From: Oscillospiraceae bacterium
GTDB lineage: Bacteria; Bacillota_A; Clostridia; Oscillospirales; Oscillospiraceae
Assembly: GCA_031265965.1 (NCBI GenBank)
Contig: JAISBX010000090.1
Coordinates: forward strand, 1-7,117
DNA: 7,117 bases
Direction: 5' to 3'
Made by a program: the position numbers and the translations under genes. The stretch's first letter is position 1; every line of letters begins with the position of its first letter. Shown here one piece after another: positions 5,505 to 7,117 of the stretch. The notes below the pieces were generated by a model that saw only the letters and a program-made list of their open reading frames with translations, was not told where the DNA came from and made no database searches.

Positions 5505-7117
5505 GTCTCGCCGCCGTACCGCTTTTTCAACGACCTGTACGCCGCGAACAGCGCGTGGAAGATGAGTACGGCGACAATGCCGGCTATCGCGCCGAAGAAC
5601 ACCGAGAAGCCCGTCCTCGCGAAGCCGAGATAGAGCGGCGTCCTGATGTGCATGAACGTATTTATTACCGAGGTGGCGCCGATCACGCCGCAAAGCCCGA
5701 ACGCCACCGTCCAGAAGCGCAGCCGGCGCCCGGCGGCGTACACGGCGAGCATGACCGCCGGAAACCCGGCGAGAAATTCCTTTGTCCTCGGACGCGCCAG
5801 CAGCAGTTCCTCAAGCGTGTTCCGGAACAGCATCTCCACGCCGCTCACCTCCACGGACTCGTGCCCCGTGCGCATAAGATAATACTGCCCCGCGACGGCC
5901 GCCGCCACAGCGATGATCGCCATCCACACGTTTATCTTTGCGCTCAGGAGCGACTTGACGTCGCCGAGGCGCAGTACGCTCCGCCGCGCGGGCGTCTCTC
6001 CGGAGCCGAAAAAGGCCAGATACGCTCCGATAAAGAACACGAGCGGCAGTATCTGTGCGACCTTGACGCCCCGGAAAATGTCTATTTCCAGCATATAGCT
6101 GACCGACGACAGCGGCGCCGCCGTCATTATCCCGCCGGCCAGCGCGACGGCCGTCACTGCGAACAGCGCGAGTATACCGTTAATAATAGCGTTCAGCACG
6201 GGCGGCACCGCGTCCCCGCCGCCGTCGTAGGCCATTCTCGCCGCTTTCACGCAGACCGTCACGGCGAGGCACGCGAATATCAGAGCGCTCATCAGGCTCG
6301 CTATGAGTTCCGTCGTGTTCGGGAGCACATAAAACGACCCGAGCACGCATAACGCCGCGGCGACCATCAGTATCAGCTTCCACCGCTCCGGAACGGGGAA
6401 AATTATCCCCAGCAGCAGTATCCCCGAGGCGGCGCAGCCCAGCGCGATCAGCAGCTTTGAGGCGAACGAGACGGTGAAATCAGGCATGGCCGCCGCGGAG
6501 CCGAAGGAAATGCCGTGCTCGGCCAGCCGCTCGCGCAGGTTCGAGAACATCTCGACGTACTCGTCCACGTCCGTCACATACGTGTGAAAATCCTTGAACT
6601 CGCGTATCGGTTTGTAGTAAATAACTCGTATATTTCTCTCCGTGACGGCGCGGAACATCGTGTTCTCTATCTCCTTTGCGCCCTCGTAGCCGTAATATTG
6701 ATAGCGGTTTTGTATATAATCCCACACGGAAAACACGCGCACCGCGCCGCGACCCAGCCCGACGAGGTCGAGAACGCCGTCCTGCTTTATGTTCTGGAGC
6801 TGCGTTGTGTCCTCTATCAGGCCCACGGACAGCCCCTTTTCCGCAATGTATCCGGCGATGAGGTCTACGCCTTCGTCATAGCCCGGAACGGCCTCGCCCC
6901 CTGCCAGAAAATATGACGGCTGTGAATCGTATATGCCGTTGTCCCTGTAGCCGTCTATGACCGCGCGCGCGAATTTCTCGCCGTTGAGAGAGCTGTAGCA
7001 ATACGCCCTCGGAACGATGTCGAGCCCGAGCGCCCGTATCTTCTCCGCTTTTTCCGGCAATATGCCGAGGCTCATGAGCCTCAGCTTCGAGTCCTCCGGG
7101 TCCATGCGCTGCATAAA
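5501..7117 (-). CDS. DUF5693-family polytopic membrane protein (5' end beyond window)
   Basis: The frame is open through the right edge, so the N-terminus, probably including a signal anchor, is missing; 538 codons are visible. Numbering from the ATG at 7114, residues 1 to about 213 form a soluble domain with alternating hydrophobic strands and helices (LDIVPRAYCY, YFLAGGEAVPGYDEGVDLIA, LSVGLIEDTTQ, AVRVFSVWDYI, AVTERNIRVIYYKPI). Residues about 214 to 526 hold some eight to nine membrane helices, with the signature SVINTFMHIRTPLYLGFART (482-501) near the end. This architecture and these motifs match my recollection of DUF5693, commonly found next to csaB. In B. anthracis the csaB partner csaA encodes a membrane protein proposed as a polysaccharide transporter; whether this is its equivalent is inference. 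A role in handling the CsaB substrate glycan across the membrane is likely from context. It ends in an ATGA overlap with csaB. Confidence 0.8.
   Translation of the reverse strand, partial: FMQRMDPEDSKLRLMSLGILPEKAEKIRALGLDIVPRAYCYSSLNGEKFARAVIDGYRDNGIYDSQPSYFLAGGEAVPGYDEGVDLIAGYIAEKGLSVGLIEDTTQLQNIKQDGVLDLVGLGRGAVRVFSVWDYIQNRYQYYGYEGAKEIENTMFRAVTERNIRVIYYKPIREFKDFHTYVTDVDEYVEMFSNLRERLAEHGISFGSAAAMPDFTVSFASKLLIALGCAASGILLLGIIFPVPERWKLILMVAAALCVLGSFYVLPNTTELIASLMSALIFACLAVTVCVKAARMAYDGGGDAVPPVLNAIINGILALFAVTAVALAGGIMTAAPLSSVSYMLEIDIFRGVKVAQILPLVFFIGAYLAFFGSGETPARRSVLRLGDVKSLLSAKINVWMAIIAVAAAVAGQYYLMRTGHESVEVSGVEMLFRNTLEELLLARPRTKEFLAGFPAVMLAVYAAGRRLRFWTVAFGLCGVIGATSVINTFMHIRTPLYLGFARTGFSVFFGAIAGIVAVLIFHALFAAYRSLKKRYGGET

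Noticed and set aside
4674..5633. 319-codon plus-strand frame opposite csaB
   Set aside because: Antisense shadow of a well-conserved gene, with His/Arg/Asp-rich low-information translation; it also crosses the csaB-DUF5693 junction.
5555..6352. 265-codon plus-strand frame opposite the DUF5693 membrane domain
   Set aside because: Charged, repetitive composition typical of the antisense of hydrophobic helices in GC-rich DNA.

Overview
The window looks like a chromosomal segment from a GC-rich, Gram-positive-type bacterium, most likely in or near the Clostridia. The support is: a csaB-type cell-wall polysaccharide pyruvylation operon, an LTA-synthase-family enzyme, GGAGG-type ribosome binding sites, sigma-A-like promoters, and frequent ATA isoleucine codons despite high GC. 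Species-level placement is not possible from this sequence.

Left edge (about 1-520). The minus strand carries the C-terminal tail of an Rpn/PD-(D/E)XK-nuclease-transposase-like protein. Its reading frame is closed by a stop at 231-233, so the catalytic part is missing. Next to it is an inverted pair of 27-bp palindromic repeats (246-272 and 313-339). Each folds into a perfect 8-bp hairpin with the same 6-nt loop, and the two copies differ only by two compensated base pairs. Two divergent sigma-A-like promoters follow: 370-398 reading left through the repeats into the remnant, and 468-496 reading right into the MATE gene.

Rightward unit (524-2535). A complete MATE-family multidrug/metabolite exporter (GTG start, 451 aa) is followed after 17 nt by a complete pyrE (orotate phosphoribosyltransferase, 212 aa). 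The two probably share one transcript from the promoter at 468-496.

Leftward unit (7117-2539). Three genes are packed with overlapping stop/start codons. They encode a DUF5693-type membrane protein (5' end beyond the window), CsaB polysaccharide pyruvyl transferase (364 aa), and an LtaS-like membrane phosphoglycerol transferase/sulfatase-fold enzyme (626 aa) with all expected catalytic residues. CsaB-type enzymes add ketal-pyruvate to secondary cell-wall polysaccharides, which then anchor SLH-domain surface proteins. A reasonable reading is that DUF5693 handles the lipid-linked or exported glycan, CsaB pyruvylates it in the cytoplasm, and the LtaS-like enzyme adds or polymerises glycerol-phosphate outside the membrane. 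No SLH protein is in the window, so this is an inference from context.

The rightward and leftward units converge with only 3 bp between the pyrE and LtaS-like stop codons, and I see no canonical intrinsic terminator there. I found no rRNA, tRNA, CRISPR array or complete insertion sequence. The least explained items are the hairpin-pair element with its own promoter, and the tight coupling of an LtaS-like enzyme to the CsaB/DUF5693 pair.
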